Positions 18,360-25,892 of a DNA stretch of 64,000 nt are shown piece after piece. The first letter of the stretch is position 1. The number at the start of each line of letters is the position of its first letter. The notes under the pieces were generated by a model that made no database searches, had not been told where the DNA came from, and worked only from the letters and a program-made list of their open reading frames with translations. The position numbers and the translations under genes were made by a program. This stretch comes from Sulfitobacter sp. THAF37 (GTDB lineage Bacteria; Pseudomonadota; Alphaproteobacteria; Rhodobacterales; Rhodobacteraceae). The stretch lies in the NCBI RefSeq assembly GCF_009363555.1, contig NZ_CP045372.1, positions 2,491,501 to 2,555,500 of the forward strand, written 5' to 3'.

Positions 18360-19520
18360 ATGGCGCAGGCGCAGCAGAATTCAGATAGCGGGGTTGGCTC
18401 TGCCCTGCGGCACATGACCGATCGGGGGCGTGCGTCGCATCAGGCACGGGCGATGACGTTGCCCAAGGCGCTGCGCCTTGGGCTGGCGAAGGCGGGGGAT
18501 GATCTGATGGACCTCGCGCTGGCGGCCCTCGCCATCCGGGTGGAAGAGGTCCCAGGCGACGCGATCCAGGACTGTCTTGACGCGCGGAACCTGCTGATGC
18601 TGCTCGACGGTCCCGGCGGGCGCCCCGCGGCGGCGATATTGGACCCGCTGCTGGTGGGCGCTTTGCTCCAGCAGCAGACCATGGCCCGGGTGCTGCCCGA
18701 CGCGGGGGGCGAGCCGCGCCAGATGACCAACACAGATGCGGCGGTGACGGCGCCGTTTGTCGACGCCCTGATCGCCCGCGCCGCCGCCTTGCCCGACAAT
18801 GCGCAGGACCGGCGGCTTGTCGAAGGGTACAGCTTTGGCAGCCGGGTAGAGAGCCCGCGTTTGCTGGCGCTGGCCCTGGAAGAGCCGGAATACCGGCTGA
18901 TCAGCCTGACGGTGGATATCGCGGGCGGCGTGCGGCAGGGGCAGATCCAGCTTGTCCTGCCGCTGCCGGTGGCGGAGGATGCATCCGCCCCGGCCCCTGC
19001 GCCGGGGGCCGCTGCGCCTGCGCAGGCGGCGCCGCCCGTCAGCCTGGGCGACACGGCGCTCTCGCTCGAAGTCGGCCTGCAGGTCGCGCTGACCCGCCTG
19101 CGGCTGCCGCTGGCCCACCTGGGCCGTTTGCGCGTGGGCGACGTCCTGCCGCTGGACGGGGCGCGCTTTGACCGGGCAGAGGTGCTGAACCCCGCGGGCG
19201 GCAGGCTGGCGCGGGGGGTGCTGGGCCAGATGGACGGCTGCCGCGCCCTGCGCATCGTGCCTCAGGAGGCCGGTACCGACGCGCCCAGGCGGCGGTCCAC
19301 GGACCGGGCCGATCTGGCACAGGCGGAACCGGCCCCGCTGGCCAGTGAACCGGTCATTCCCGCAGGCCCGGAGACCCAGACACCGGACCCCGATCCCGCG
19401 CCGCCGCCGATGCCGGATCTGTCCGATCTGCCGGAACTGGACCTGCCGCCGCTGGACGGGCTGCCGGACCTTGACGATCTGCCTGACCTGGACGGGCTGC
19501 CGGACCTCAAGGTAGGCTGA
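18360..19520 (+). CDS. Orphan SpoA-domain (FliM/FliN-type) protein
   Basis: 386 residues. The N-terminal 200 are helical and weakly FliM-like. Residues about 225-300 form a SpoA (surface presentation of antigens) domain, LEVGLQVALTRLRLPLAHLGRLRVGDVLPLDG and so on to CRALRIV, as in the flagellar C-ring or type III secretion sorting platform. The last about 75 residues are Pro/Asp-rich, ending in repeated DLP(D/E)L units. No flagellar or secretion genes are adjacent. The ATG at 18360 was chosen over an upstream TTG. It follows the kinase by 58 bases on the same strand. Confidence 0.75.
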   Translation: MAQAQQNSDSGVGSALRHMTDRGRASHQARAMTLPKALRLGLAKAGDDLMDLALAALAIRVEEVPGDAIQDCLDARNLLMLLDGPGGRPAAAILDPLLVGALLQQQTMARVLPDAGGEPRQMTNTDAAVTAPFVDALIARAAALPDNAQDRRLVEGYSFGSRVESPRLLALALEEPEYRLISLTVDIAGGVRQGQIQLVLPLPVAEDASAPAPAPGAAAPAQAAPPVSLGDTALSLEVGLQVALTRLRLPLAHLGRLRVGDVLPLDGARFDRAEVLNPAGGRLARGVLGQMDGCRALRIVPQEAGTDAPRRRSTDRADLAQAEPAPLASEPVIPAGPETQTPDPDPAPPPMPDLSDLPELDLPPLDGLPDLDDLPDLDGLPDLKVG

Positions 19521-19538
19521 CCCAGGCGCGGGCGGGTG

Positions 19539-19961
19539 TCAGGTAAAGGGCGCGTCCAGTGCGGGGCGGATGTTGGTGATGTCGTAGCCGCCCGTGCGCG
19601 CGGCGGCGACGATGTCGTCCCCCGGCATCCGACCGGCCTGACCCAGCGCCCAGGCGATCGTCGACCGCGTGCCCGACGCGCAATAGGCCAGCACCACATC
19701 GTCCGTGTCCGCCCCCAGCGCACGGTTCCGGGCGATCACCTCGGGGACCATGGTCTGATGGGTCAGCGGCTGCACCTCGAAAGCGATGCCTGCCGCCTCT
19801 GCCGCGGCGCGCAGCGCCTCGGCCTGGTGGCTCGGCGGTACTTCGGCATCGGGACGGTTGCACAGAATGCGGGTGATGCCGGCGGCGCGGATGGCCTCCA
19901 TATCGGACGGGTCGATCTGAGGGGCCACGAAATAGCGGGGGGTGAGTTGTCGGATATCCAT
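19539..19961 (-). CDS. DUF442 / TIGR01244 phosphatase-like protein
   Basis: 140 residues. It belongs to the cysteine-phosphatase/rhodanese-like group found alone or fused in Blh proteins. The active-site loop is YCASGTRSTIAWAL, with the nucleophile Cys about residue 87; the start IRQLTPRYFVAPQIDPSDM is family-typical. Fused relatives are linked to sulfide and quorum responses, but the substrate of the stand-alone form is not settled. It converges on the SpoA gene. Confidence 0.8.
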   Translation of the reverse strand: MDIRQLTPRYFVAPQIDPSDMEAIRAAGITRILCNRPDAEVPPSHQAEALRAAAEAAGIAFEVQPLTHQTMVPEVIARNRALGADTDDVVLAYCASGTRSTIAWALGQAGRMPGDDIVAAARTGGYDITNIRPALDAPFT

Positions 19962-20054
19962 GACCCGATTTACGCCGGGCCGATGCCTTCTGTCCAGCCG
20001 TGCGTTGCAGATCGGCGCGGCAGGTTTCGCCGCCTCTCGGAATCCCGTGCGATC

Positions 20055-20285
20055 TCAGCCCAGAAAGATGCCGACGATGACCATCATCAGGCCGATCACC
20101 GACAGAAACAGCGCCCCCAGGTTCAGCGGGATCGCCGATTTCAGCACCGCGCGCATGGCCTCGTCGTCCAGCTTGGCGCGCTTGGCCCGCGACACGCTGA
20201 CGATGCACCACACAAGGCCCAGCAGACCCAGCAGCGAAATTGCCGCGCCGGTCCAGATCACGATGTCCAGTATGTTCGTTTCCAT
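20055..20285 (-). CDS. Small two-helix membrane protein
   Basis: 76 residues from ATG 20285. Two hydrophobic helices (about 8-28 and 52-75) flank a basic, charged segment (SRAKRAKLDDEAMR). It resembles small conserved Rhodobacteraceae inner-membrane proteins, but I do not recognise a named family. It is divergent from gapR with 104 bases between them. Confidence 0.65.
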   Translation of the reverse strand: METNILDIVIWTGAAISLLGLLGLVWCIVSVSRAKRAKLDDEAMRAVLKSAIPLNLGALFLSVIGLMMVIVGIFLG

Positions 20286-20389
20286 GCCGCTTCCGCTACG
20301 CCAAAGGGCGGGGCGGATCAAGTGCGTCTTGCAGGGCGCGCGGCGCGCGAGTAGTCAGTGCCGAAACACCCCAAGCGCAGGAGCACGCA

Positions 20390-20674
20390 ATGAGTGATAC
20401 AGGCACCAACCCCGACGTTGTCGAAACCGTGGGCGATGCGACCTATCGCGTGACCGCCAATGAGCTGCGCCAGTTCATCGAACGGATCGAACGGCTGGAC
20501 GCCGAGAAAAAGGATCTTGCCGAACAGCAGAAGGAAATCATGGCCGAAGCCAAGGCGCGCGGCTATGACACCAAGGTCATGCGCAAGGTCATCGCGCTGC
20601 GCAAGCGCGACAAGGACGACATCGCCGAAGAGGAAGCGGTGCTGGAGATGTACAAGGAAGCCCTGGGCATGTGA
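20390..20674 (+). CDS. gapR: GapR-family nucleoid protein (DUF2312)
   Basis: 94 residues. It matches DUF2312, the family of Caulobacter GapR, a nucleoid-associated protein that binds A+T-rich overtwisted DNA and helps topoisomerases at replication forks. Family features are TANELRQFIERIERLDAEKKDL (coiled coil), then EIMAEAKARGYDTKVMRKVIALRKRD, which carries the DNA-facing lysines, and a C-terminal EEAVLEMYKEALG. A short acidic N-terminal arm precedes the coiled coil. It has its own upstream gap and precedes the PilJ-box gene by 81 bases. Confidence 0.93.
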   Translation: MSDTGTNPDVVETVGDATYRVTANELRQFIERIERLDAEKKDLAEQQKEIMAEAKARGYDTKVMRKVIALRKRDKDDIAEEEAVLEMYKEALGM

Positions 20675-20755
20675 ACCGCACACCGGGCAAGCCCGATTAA
20701 CGTGACGGAAAACCTTTGCGCCTAAGAGCAGTTCACCGGAACTGAGGGATGGCGT

Positions 20756-21685
20756 ATGACACGGGCTGCAATCACAGGACGAAAAAGTGTGTTTCTCGGG
20801 GCCTTGCGCGGGGTCTTGGCCCTTTCATTTGTGGCTGTGACGTGCCTTGCCCCCACTGTCGGGGCGGCTGACACCGCCGCGGTGCAGGCCGCGAACGCGC
20901 AAACGCGCATCAATCTGGCGGGGCGTCAGCGTATGCTGACCCAGCGGATGACAAAGGCGGTTTGCCTCGCGCTGCCCGGAAAGGCCGATGCGCAGTGGCG
21001 CGAACAGGCGCTTGCCGCCGCCGTCACCTTCGAGGAAACGCTGCACGGGCTGCGTGCGGGGTCGCCGGAGGCCGGTCTGGCACCTGCCCAGACGGCGCAG
21101 GAACGTGCGGCGCTGGAGACTGTTCAAGAGGTGTCCGCCGCCTTCACCGCGTCGGTCAAGCAGCTGGCGTCGCGCGACCTGCATTCGGTCGCCATGCAGA
21201 TCGTGATCGCGCGCAACCTGACCGTGCTGACCCGGATGAACGAGGCTGTCGGCGTCATCGAAGCCAATGCAGGGCGGGGCGACAGCGACCCGGTCGTTGC
21301 CGCCACGATCAACCAGGCGGGCCGGCAACGGATGCTGAGCCAGCGCATGGCCAAGAACCTGTGCCTGCTCGCCGTGGATCTGGACCGCGAACGCAGCCTG
21401 AAGGACCTGTCGCAAAGCGCGGCCCTGTTCTCGGACACGCTGGATGGCCTGCTGCACGGCAACGCCGCGGGCAATCTGCTGGCCCCGCCGACCCCTGGGA
21501 TCGCGGCAAAGCTGGGACAGGTGAGCGATATGTGGCGTTCGCTGCACCCCGTGATCGCGCAGGTGCAGGCGCAGGGCACGATCGGGGAGGCCGAGTTGCT
21601 GGACGCTGTGGCGCAGCTGGACCGCATTCTGGTCGAGATGAATGCCGCCGTCACCCTTTGGGCGGCCTATTCCGGCTCATCCTGA
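20756..21685 (+). CDS. Exported protein with two PilJ/NarX-type P boxes
   Basis: 309 residues with an N-terminal hydrophobic export signal (about 12-36, ending TVGAAD). Two copies of the PilJ N-terminal sensory motif follow: INLAGRQRMLTQRM near residue 51 and INQAGRQRMLSQRM near residue 181. The motif matches the nitrate-binding P box region of NarX-type sensors. No HAMP, kinase or methyl-accepting domain follows, so it is a stand-alone periplasmic or lipid-free ligand-binding protein. The ligand and partner are unknown. ATG 20756 follows GAGGGA. Confidence 0.78.
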   Translation: MTRAAITGRKSVFLGALRGVLALSFVAVTCLAPTVGAADTAAVQAANAQTRINLAGRQRMLTQRMTKAVCLALPGKADAQWREQALAAAVTFEETLHGLRAGSPEAGLAPAQTAQERAALETVQEVSAAFTASVKQLASRDLHSVAMQIVIARNLTVLTRMNEAVGVIEANAGRGDSDPVVAATINQAGRQRMLSQRMAKNLCLLAVDLDRERSLKDLSQSAALFSDTLDGLLHGNAAGNLLAPPTPGIAAKLGQVSDMWRSLHPVIAQVQAQGTIGEAELLDAVAQLDRILVEMNAAVTLWAAYSGSS

Positions 21686-21703
21686 AAGCCTGGCGCGACC
21701 CCC

Positions 21704-21732
21704 TTGCAAGCGGTCTGCAACATCCATAGAAG
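21704..21732 (+). promoter_or_regulatory. Possible tig promoter
   Basis: TTGCAA at 21704-21709 and TAGAAG at 21727-21732 are separated by 17 bases. This is a moderate match to the housekeeping consensus and lies just after the PilJ-box gene. Confidence 0.4.
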
Positions 21733-21745
21733 GGCGGAAATTTAT

Positions 21746-21770
21746 CCGCGCCCCCCGGCGCGGCCTTTTT
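21746..21770 (+). terminator. Intrinsic terminator 17 bases before tig
   Basis: CCGCGCC at 21746-21752 pairs with GGCGCGG at 21757-21763, followed by CC and five T. It probably ends the PilJ-box transcript. The tig ribosome site and start follow immediately, with no space for a promoter in between. Confidence 0.75.
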
Positions 21771-21786
21771 CTTATGGAGCACGGGA

Positions 21787-23118
21787 ATGCAGGTCACCGA
21801 GACACTGAACGAAGGTCTGAAACGCGGCTATGCCATCAAGCTGACGGCGGACGAACTGGACGCCAAGGTCAACGAGAAGCTGGCAGAGGCACAGCCCGAC
21901 GTCGAGATGAAGGGCTTTCGCAAGGGCAAGGTGCCGCTGGCGCTGCTGAAGAAGCAATTCGGTCAGCGGGTGATGGGCGAAGCGATGCAGGAAAGCATCG
22001 ACGGCGCCATGAACGAGCACTTTGAAAAGTCCGGCGACCGTCCCGCGATGCAGCCCGAGGTCAAGATGACCAACGAGGACTGGAAGGAAGGCGACGATGT
22101 CGAGGTCGCGATGACCTACGAGGCGCTGCCCGAGATCCCCGAGATCGACATGTCCAAGATCAAGCTGGAAAAGCTGGTGGTGAAGGCCGACGACGCCGCC
22201 ATCGACGAGGCGCTGAAGAACCTGGCCGAGACCGCGCAGGATTTCAAATCCCGCAAGAAAGGCGCCAAGGCCAAGGACGGCGACCAGGTCGTGATGGATT
22301 TCGTCGGCAAGGTGGACGGCGAAGCCTTCGAAGGCGGCTCGGCGGAAGATTATCCGCTGGTGCTGGGCTCCAACTCCTTCATCCCCGGCTTCGAAGAGCA
22401 GTTGGTCGGCGTGAAGGCGGGTGAGGAAAAGGCAGTCACCGTCAGTTTCCCCGACGACTACCAGGCCGAGCATCTCAAGGGCAAGGAAGCCGTCTTTGAC
22501 TGCACCATCAAGGACGTCAAGGAACCCGTCGCGGCGGAAATCAACGACGAACTGGCGACCAAATTCGGGTCCGAGGATCTGGAAGGACTGAAAAAGCAGA
22601 TCGCGGAACGTCTTGAGGCGGAATATGCCGGTGCCTCCCGCGCGGTCATGAAGCGCGGCCTGCTGGATGAGCTGGACAAGATGGTCAGCTTCGATCTGCC
22701 GCCTTCGCTGGTGGAAGCCGAGGCAGGCCAGATCGCGCATCAACTGTGGCACGAGGACAACCCGGACGTCCAGGGTCACGACCATCCCGAGATCGAGACC
22801 ACGGAAGAGCACAAGAAGCTGGCGGAACGCCGGGTGCGTCTTGGCCTGCTGCTGGCCGAGATCGGTCAGAAGGCCGAGGTCGAAGTGTCGGATGCCGAGA
22901 TGACTCAGGCGATCATGAACCAGGCGCGTCAGTACCCGGGTCAGGAACGCCAGTTCTTTGAATTCGTGCAGCAGAACCAGCAGATGCAGCAGCAGCTGCG
23001 CGCCCCGCTGTTCGAGGACAAGGTTGTCGACCACATCGCCGAACAGGCGAAAGTGGACGAAAAAGAAGTCTCAAAGGAAGAGCTTCAGAAGGCGGTCGAG
23101 TCGCTCGACGACGAATAA
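21787..23118 (+). CDS. tig: Trigger factor (ribosome-associated chaperone)
   Basis: 443 residues, normal length. It binds the ribosome exit and folds nascent chains, with peptidyl-prolyl isomerase activity. The ribosome-binding loop is [17 protein letters not shown] (residues about 40-56). The FKBP-like domain lies at about 155-245 ([19 protein letters not shown], then [15 protein letters not shown]). The C-terminal chaperone arms follow and end in a charged tail. The ATG at 21787 follows GGAGCACGGGA. Confidence 0.96.
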   Translation: MQVTETLNEGLKRGYAIKLTADELDAKVNEKLAEAQPDVEMKGFRKGKVPLALLKKQFGQRVMGEAMQESIDGAMNEHFEKSGDRPAMQPEVKMTNEDWKEGDDVEVAMTYEALPEIPEIDMSKIKLEKLVVKADDAAIDEALKNLAETAQDFKSRKKGAKAKDGDQVVMDFVGKVDGEAFEGGSAEDYPLVLGSNSFIPGFEEQLVGVKAGEEKAVTVSFPDDYQAEHLKGKEAVFDCTIKDVKEPVAAEINDELATKFGSEDLEGLKKQIAERLEAEYAGASRAVMKRGLLDELDKMVSFDLPPSLVEAEAGQIAHQLWHEDNPDVQGHDHPEIETTEEHKKLAERRVRLGLLLAEIGQKAEVEVSDAEMTQAIMNQARQYPGQERQFFEFVQQNQQMQQQLRAPLFEDKVVDHIAEQAKVDEKEVSKEELQKAVESLDDE

Positions 23119-23138
23119 TCCGCGATCCATCGCGTTTC

Positions 23139-23166
23139 GAGGCCGCGTCCGAAAGGGCGCGGTCTC
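23139..23166 (+). terminator. Hairpin after tig
   Basis: GAGGCCGCGTCC at 23139-23150 can pair, with wobbles, with GGGCGCGGTCTC at 23155-23166 around a GAAA loop. It lacks a good U-run, so it may act as a mRNA 3' stabiliser or weak terminator. Confidence 0.55.
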
Positions 23167-23188
23167 TTGCATTTGCGGATGGGGTTTT

Positions 23189-23218
23189 TCCGAACAAGCC
23201 GGGCGCGGCTTTTTCGGA
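23189..23218 (+). terminator. Second terminator-like hairpin after tig
   Basis: An inner stem AAGCCG/CGGCTT around GGCG sits inside an outer stem TTCCGAA/TTCGGAA, with T residues following the inner stem. It separates tig from the nitroreductase gene. Confidence 0.55.
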
Positions 23219-23315
23219 ACCGCCGGTCGCGTGCCGCCACGTTACCGCCGACGCCGATTGTCCCCGGACCGGCCAGCGTGCATTCTGCGCGCAAAGGGGC
23301 AGGAGGAACATCGCT

Positions 23316-23993
23316 ATGGAACTGGATCAGGCCATGCTGGAGCGGCGCAGCGTCCGGGGGTTCACCAGGGACCCGGTTCCGCGCGCGCTGCTGGAAGAGA
23401 TCATCGCGCTTGCCCTGCGCGCGCCGTCGTCGATGAACACGCAGCCTTGGCATTTGCACGTGCTGACGGGAGAACCGCTGGAAAAGGTGCGCGAGGGCAA
23501 TTCCACCCGGATGCTGGACGGTGTGCCGCCCCAGCGCGAGATCAGCGACCACGGCAGCTACGAGGGGGTCCATCGTGACCGGCAGGTCGAGATCGCCAAG
23601 CAGCTCTTCGGCGCCATGGGCATCGCGCGCGAGGACAAGGAGCGGCGGCAGGACTGGGTGATGCGCGGATTTCGGCAGTTCGATGCGCCGGTGTCCATCG
23701 TGGTCTGTTTCGACAAGAGCCTGACGGAGCGGGGGACGATCGCCCATTTCGATCTGGGCGCCGTGACCTATGGTCTGGTCCTCGCCGCCTGGAGCAGGGG
23801 GCTGGGCACGGTCATCAACGGGCAGGGGATCATGCAATCGCCCGTGGTGCGCGAACATGCGCAGATCCCCGAAGATCAGGTGATCCTGACCTGCGTCGCG
23901 ATGGGCTGGCCCGACGACAGCTTTTCCGCCAATGCGGTGCGGTCGACCCGGCGGGAGGTGGCAGAGGTCGCGCGGTTTGTCGGTTTCGACTGA
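23316..23993 (+). CDS. Nitroreductase family protein
   Basis: 225 residues. It is an FMN-dependent NAD(P)H oxidoreductase of the nitroreductase fold. The start RRSVRGFTRDPVPRALLEEI and ALRAPSSMNTQPWHLHVLTG carry the FMN phosphate and isoalloxazine contacts; the later GAVTYGLVLAAWSRGLGT and VAMGWPDDS segments are also typical. It has a long loop after residue 50 (HGSYEGVHRDRQVEIAKQL), as in nitrobenzene/nitrophenol reductase-like members. The natural substrate is not evident. ATG 23316 follows AGGAGGAA. It converges on the antiporter gene with 3 bases between. Confidence 0.88.
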   Translation: MELDQAMLERRSVRGFTRDPVPRALLEEIIALALRAPSSMNTQPWHLHVLTGEPLEKVREGNSTRMLDGVPPQREISDHGSYEGVHRDRQVEIAKQLFGAMGIAREDKERRQDWVMRGFRQFDAPVSIVVCFDKSLTERGTIAHFDLGAVTYGLVLAAWSRGLGTVINGQGIMQSPVVREHAQIPEDQVILTCVAMGWPDDSFSANAVRSTRREVAEVARFVGFD

Positions 23994-23996
23994 CCC

Positions 23997-24917
23997 TCAA
24001 CCGAGGATCAGCAGCCCGGTGTAGGCGGCATAGCCTGCCAGCAGGGCGGCACCTTCGCCCCGGCTGATCCGCCGCCCGGTGGCCCCCATGATCAGGACCG
24101 CCACCGCGGCGGCCGCCATGACCCAGACGTCCAGCGTGATGAATTGCGCCGGCACCTGCATCGGCCGGACCAGTGCGGTGACGCCGAGGATGCCCAGCAC
24201 GTTGAAGATATTGCTGCCGATGACGTTCCCGAAGGCCATGTCGGCCTGTCCCTTGCGCGCCGCGACAAGGGACGTCACCAGTTCGGGCAGGGACGTGCCG
24301 ACGGCCACGATGGTCACGCCGATCAGTGCTTCGGTCACCCCCCAGGCGGCGGCCAGAGAGACCGCGCCGCTCACCAAAGCCCGCGCGGCGAGGATCGTCA
24401 CGATGAGACCGGCCAGCACCCCGAGCGCGGCACGCCAGAGCGGCGGGGCGGGTGCGGCCTCGAATTCGGCAGAGGGGTCATTGCGGCGCAGGGCCGTGAA
24501 CAGGTACAGCGCCAGACCGGCGACCAGCAGCAGCCCCAGCGGGCGGTCGATGCTGCCCCAGAGCACCAGCGCCAGGGTCGCCAGTGTCGCGCCCAGCATC
24601 ACCATGCCGTCGCGTGTCAGTGTGCCCCGTGCCACCGCCATCGGGCTGAGCGCACAGGTCAGCCCGAGAATCAGCAGGATGTTGGCGATGTTGCTGCCGA
24701 TCACGTTGCCCATCGCGATACCGGGAGATCCGGCCAGCGCCGCCTGGACCGAGGTGACAAGCTCGGGCATGGATGTGCCGAACCCCACCAGCGTCAGCCC
24801 GATCACGAGGGGGGAGACCCCCCAGCGGGTGGCCAGACCCACCGCGCCGTCCACAAGCCAGTTGCCGCCCAGAAGAAGCCCCGCAAAGCCGGTGGCGATA
24901 AGCAGAAGGTCAATCAT
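23997..24917 (-). CDS. Calcium/sodium antiporter (CaCA family, YrbG-like)
   Basis: 306 residues with about ten hydrophobic helices in two inverted halves. The alpha repeats are clear: GFGTSMPELVTSVQAAL followed by GNVIGSNIANILLILG, and AVGTSLPELVTSLVAAR followed by GNVIGSNIFNVLGILG. It exchanges Ca2+ or K+/Na+ across the inner membrane. The start MIDLLL at 24917 matches the family N-terminus; the 13 upstream codons in frame do not. Confidence 0.92.
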   Translation of the reverse strand: MIDLLLIATGFAGLLLGGNWLVDGAVGLATRWGVSPLVIGLTLVGFGTSMPELVTSVQAALAGSPGIAMGNVIGSNIANILLILGLTCALSPMAVARGTLTRDGMVMLGATLATLALVLWGSIDRPLGLLLVAGLALYLFTALRRNDPSAEFEAAPAPPLWRAALGVLAGLIVTILAARALVSGAVSLAAAWGVTEALIGVTIVAVGTSLPELVTSLVAARKGQADMAFGNVIGSNIFNVLGILGVTALVRPMQVPAQFITLDVWVMAAAAVAVLIMGATGRRISRGEGAALLAGYAAYTGLLILG

Positions 24918-25044
24918 GTCGAGGGTCCGAACAGGCCGGGAACAACGCAGGGCCAATCACCACGCCGTCCGGTAGCGCCAAGATCATGGCGCTCCGGTCA
25001 TGCTTCAAGGGGCGGTGAAAAATATTGGCCCTCAGTGGCGCGGA

Positions 25045-25524
25045 TCAGCCGTCGCGCAGACCGGTTTCCACCAGCATGCCCCGGCGCTTGGCTTCGTAGT
25101 AGTAGCCGCGTGCGTACCATTTGATCGCGGTCGCGTGGTCGCCGTCCGACAGCAGCCAGGCCCCGCGCAGGTATTTCAGCGCATACTCAAGATTGGTATC
25201 GGCATCCAGCAGATCGGAAGGTGCGCCCCTGAACCCCATCGACCGGGCGGTGGCGGGCAGGATCTGCAACAGGCCGTAGTAAGGGCCATTGCGCGCCTTG
25301 GGGTTGTGGGTGCTTTCGCGGATCGCCAGCCGGTGGACCAGCGGGCGCGGCAGGTCGTAATGGTCTGCCCAGAAGTTGATTTTCTGCCGCAGTTCGGGCG
25401 TTTCGTTGGCATGCAGCGGAATGGCCGGGCGGGGGGGCTCCTGCACCTGCGGGGCCGCGGAACAGGCAGAGACAGCAGCGGCACAGAGCACGGCCAGTGC
25501 GGCACGACGGGCTTTATAAAGCAT
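25045..25524 (-). CDS. Lytic transglycosylase lipoprotein (family 1, Slt-like)
   Basis: 159 residues. A lipoprotein signal (LAVLCAAAVSAC, lipobox VSAC at about residues 18-21) precedes a soluble lysozyme-like domain. The catalytic Glu is in LAIRESTHNPKA, followed by NGPYYGLLQILPATARSMGF and the late YLRGAW and AIKWYARGYYYEAKR segments. It cleaves peptidoglycan glycan strands. It is compact for the family. Start at ATG 25524; longer in-frame starts give no signal peptide. Confidence 0.88.
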   Translation of the reverse strand: MLYKARRAALAVLCAAAVSACSAAPQVQEPPRPAIPLHANETPELRQKINFWADHYDLPRPLVHRLAIRESTHNPKARNGPYYGLLQILPATARSMGFRGAPSDLLDADTNLEYALKYLRGAWLLSDGDHATAIKWYARGYYYEAKRRGMLVETGLRDG

Positions 25525-25753
25525 GGTTGGATTCGCGATTGTGGAAACTTCGCCGAAGATACCGGCAGAGCGGGCCTGGGCAAGGTTGCAGCCGGACCAT
25601 GCGCGGGAAGTCGCAAAACGATGCGCGGGAAATGGCGCAACGCCCGGCCGGGGGCCTTTCCTTGGGGCCATTTTCCGAACCCTTGCGCCTGATACCGAAG
25701 TTTTCTAAGCTTTTGGAATGGAACACACGCACAAGGGAGGGCACGAGCTGAGC

Positions 25754-25801
25754 ATGCGCATCATCCGCCGACTTCAGCATGGTCCCCGTTTCGCCCTGTA
25801 A
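25754..25801 (+). CDS. Possible 15-codon leader peptide upstream of ABC-F
   Basis: ATG 25754 to TAA 25799-25801 encodes MRIIRRLQHGPRFAL. A GGGAGG lies about 13 bases upstream, rather far for a good ribosome site. The stop codon falls inside the hairpin at 25793-25816, an arrangement seen in translation-controlled attenuators. It is unproven and could be chance. Confidence 0.35.
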   Translation: MRIIRRLQHGPRFAL

Positions 25802-25816
25802 ATCCGTTTGCAGGGC
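25793..25816 (+). promoter_or_regulatory. Strong hairpin in the ABC-F leader
   Basis: GCCCTGTAAA (25793-25802) and TTTGCAGGGC (25807-25816) form a ten-pair stem with one G-U pair and a UCCG tetraloop. No U-run follows. It covers the stop codon of the first upstream ORF and precedes the second (ATG 25830). Confidence 0.6.
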
Positions 25817-25829
25817 TGGTCAGAGAGAC

Positions 25830-25880
25830 ATGATTTCGATCTGCCTGCCCAAGGCCGCGTTGCGGCATCCTTTCGTCTGA
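25830..25880 (+). CDS. Possible 16-codon second upstream ORF before ABC-F
   Basis: ATG 25830 to TGA 25878-25880 encodes MISICLPKAALRHPFV, with AGAGAG just upstream as a weak ribosome site. It ends 12 bases before the ABC-F start, so translation could be coupled. It is unproven. Confidence 0.3.
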   Translation: MISICLPKAALRHPFV

Positions 25881-25892
25881 TCCGAGAGTCCC

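Larger units (their letters stand above)
25525..25892. other. Gap between the transglycosylase and ABC-F genes
   Basis: 368 bases with no conventional gene. The left part serves as upstream region of the transglycosylase on the minus strand. The right part holds two short upstream ORFs and a strong hairpin ahead of the ABC-F gene, listed separately. No tRNA or repeat is seen. Confidence 0.6.
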
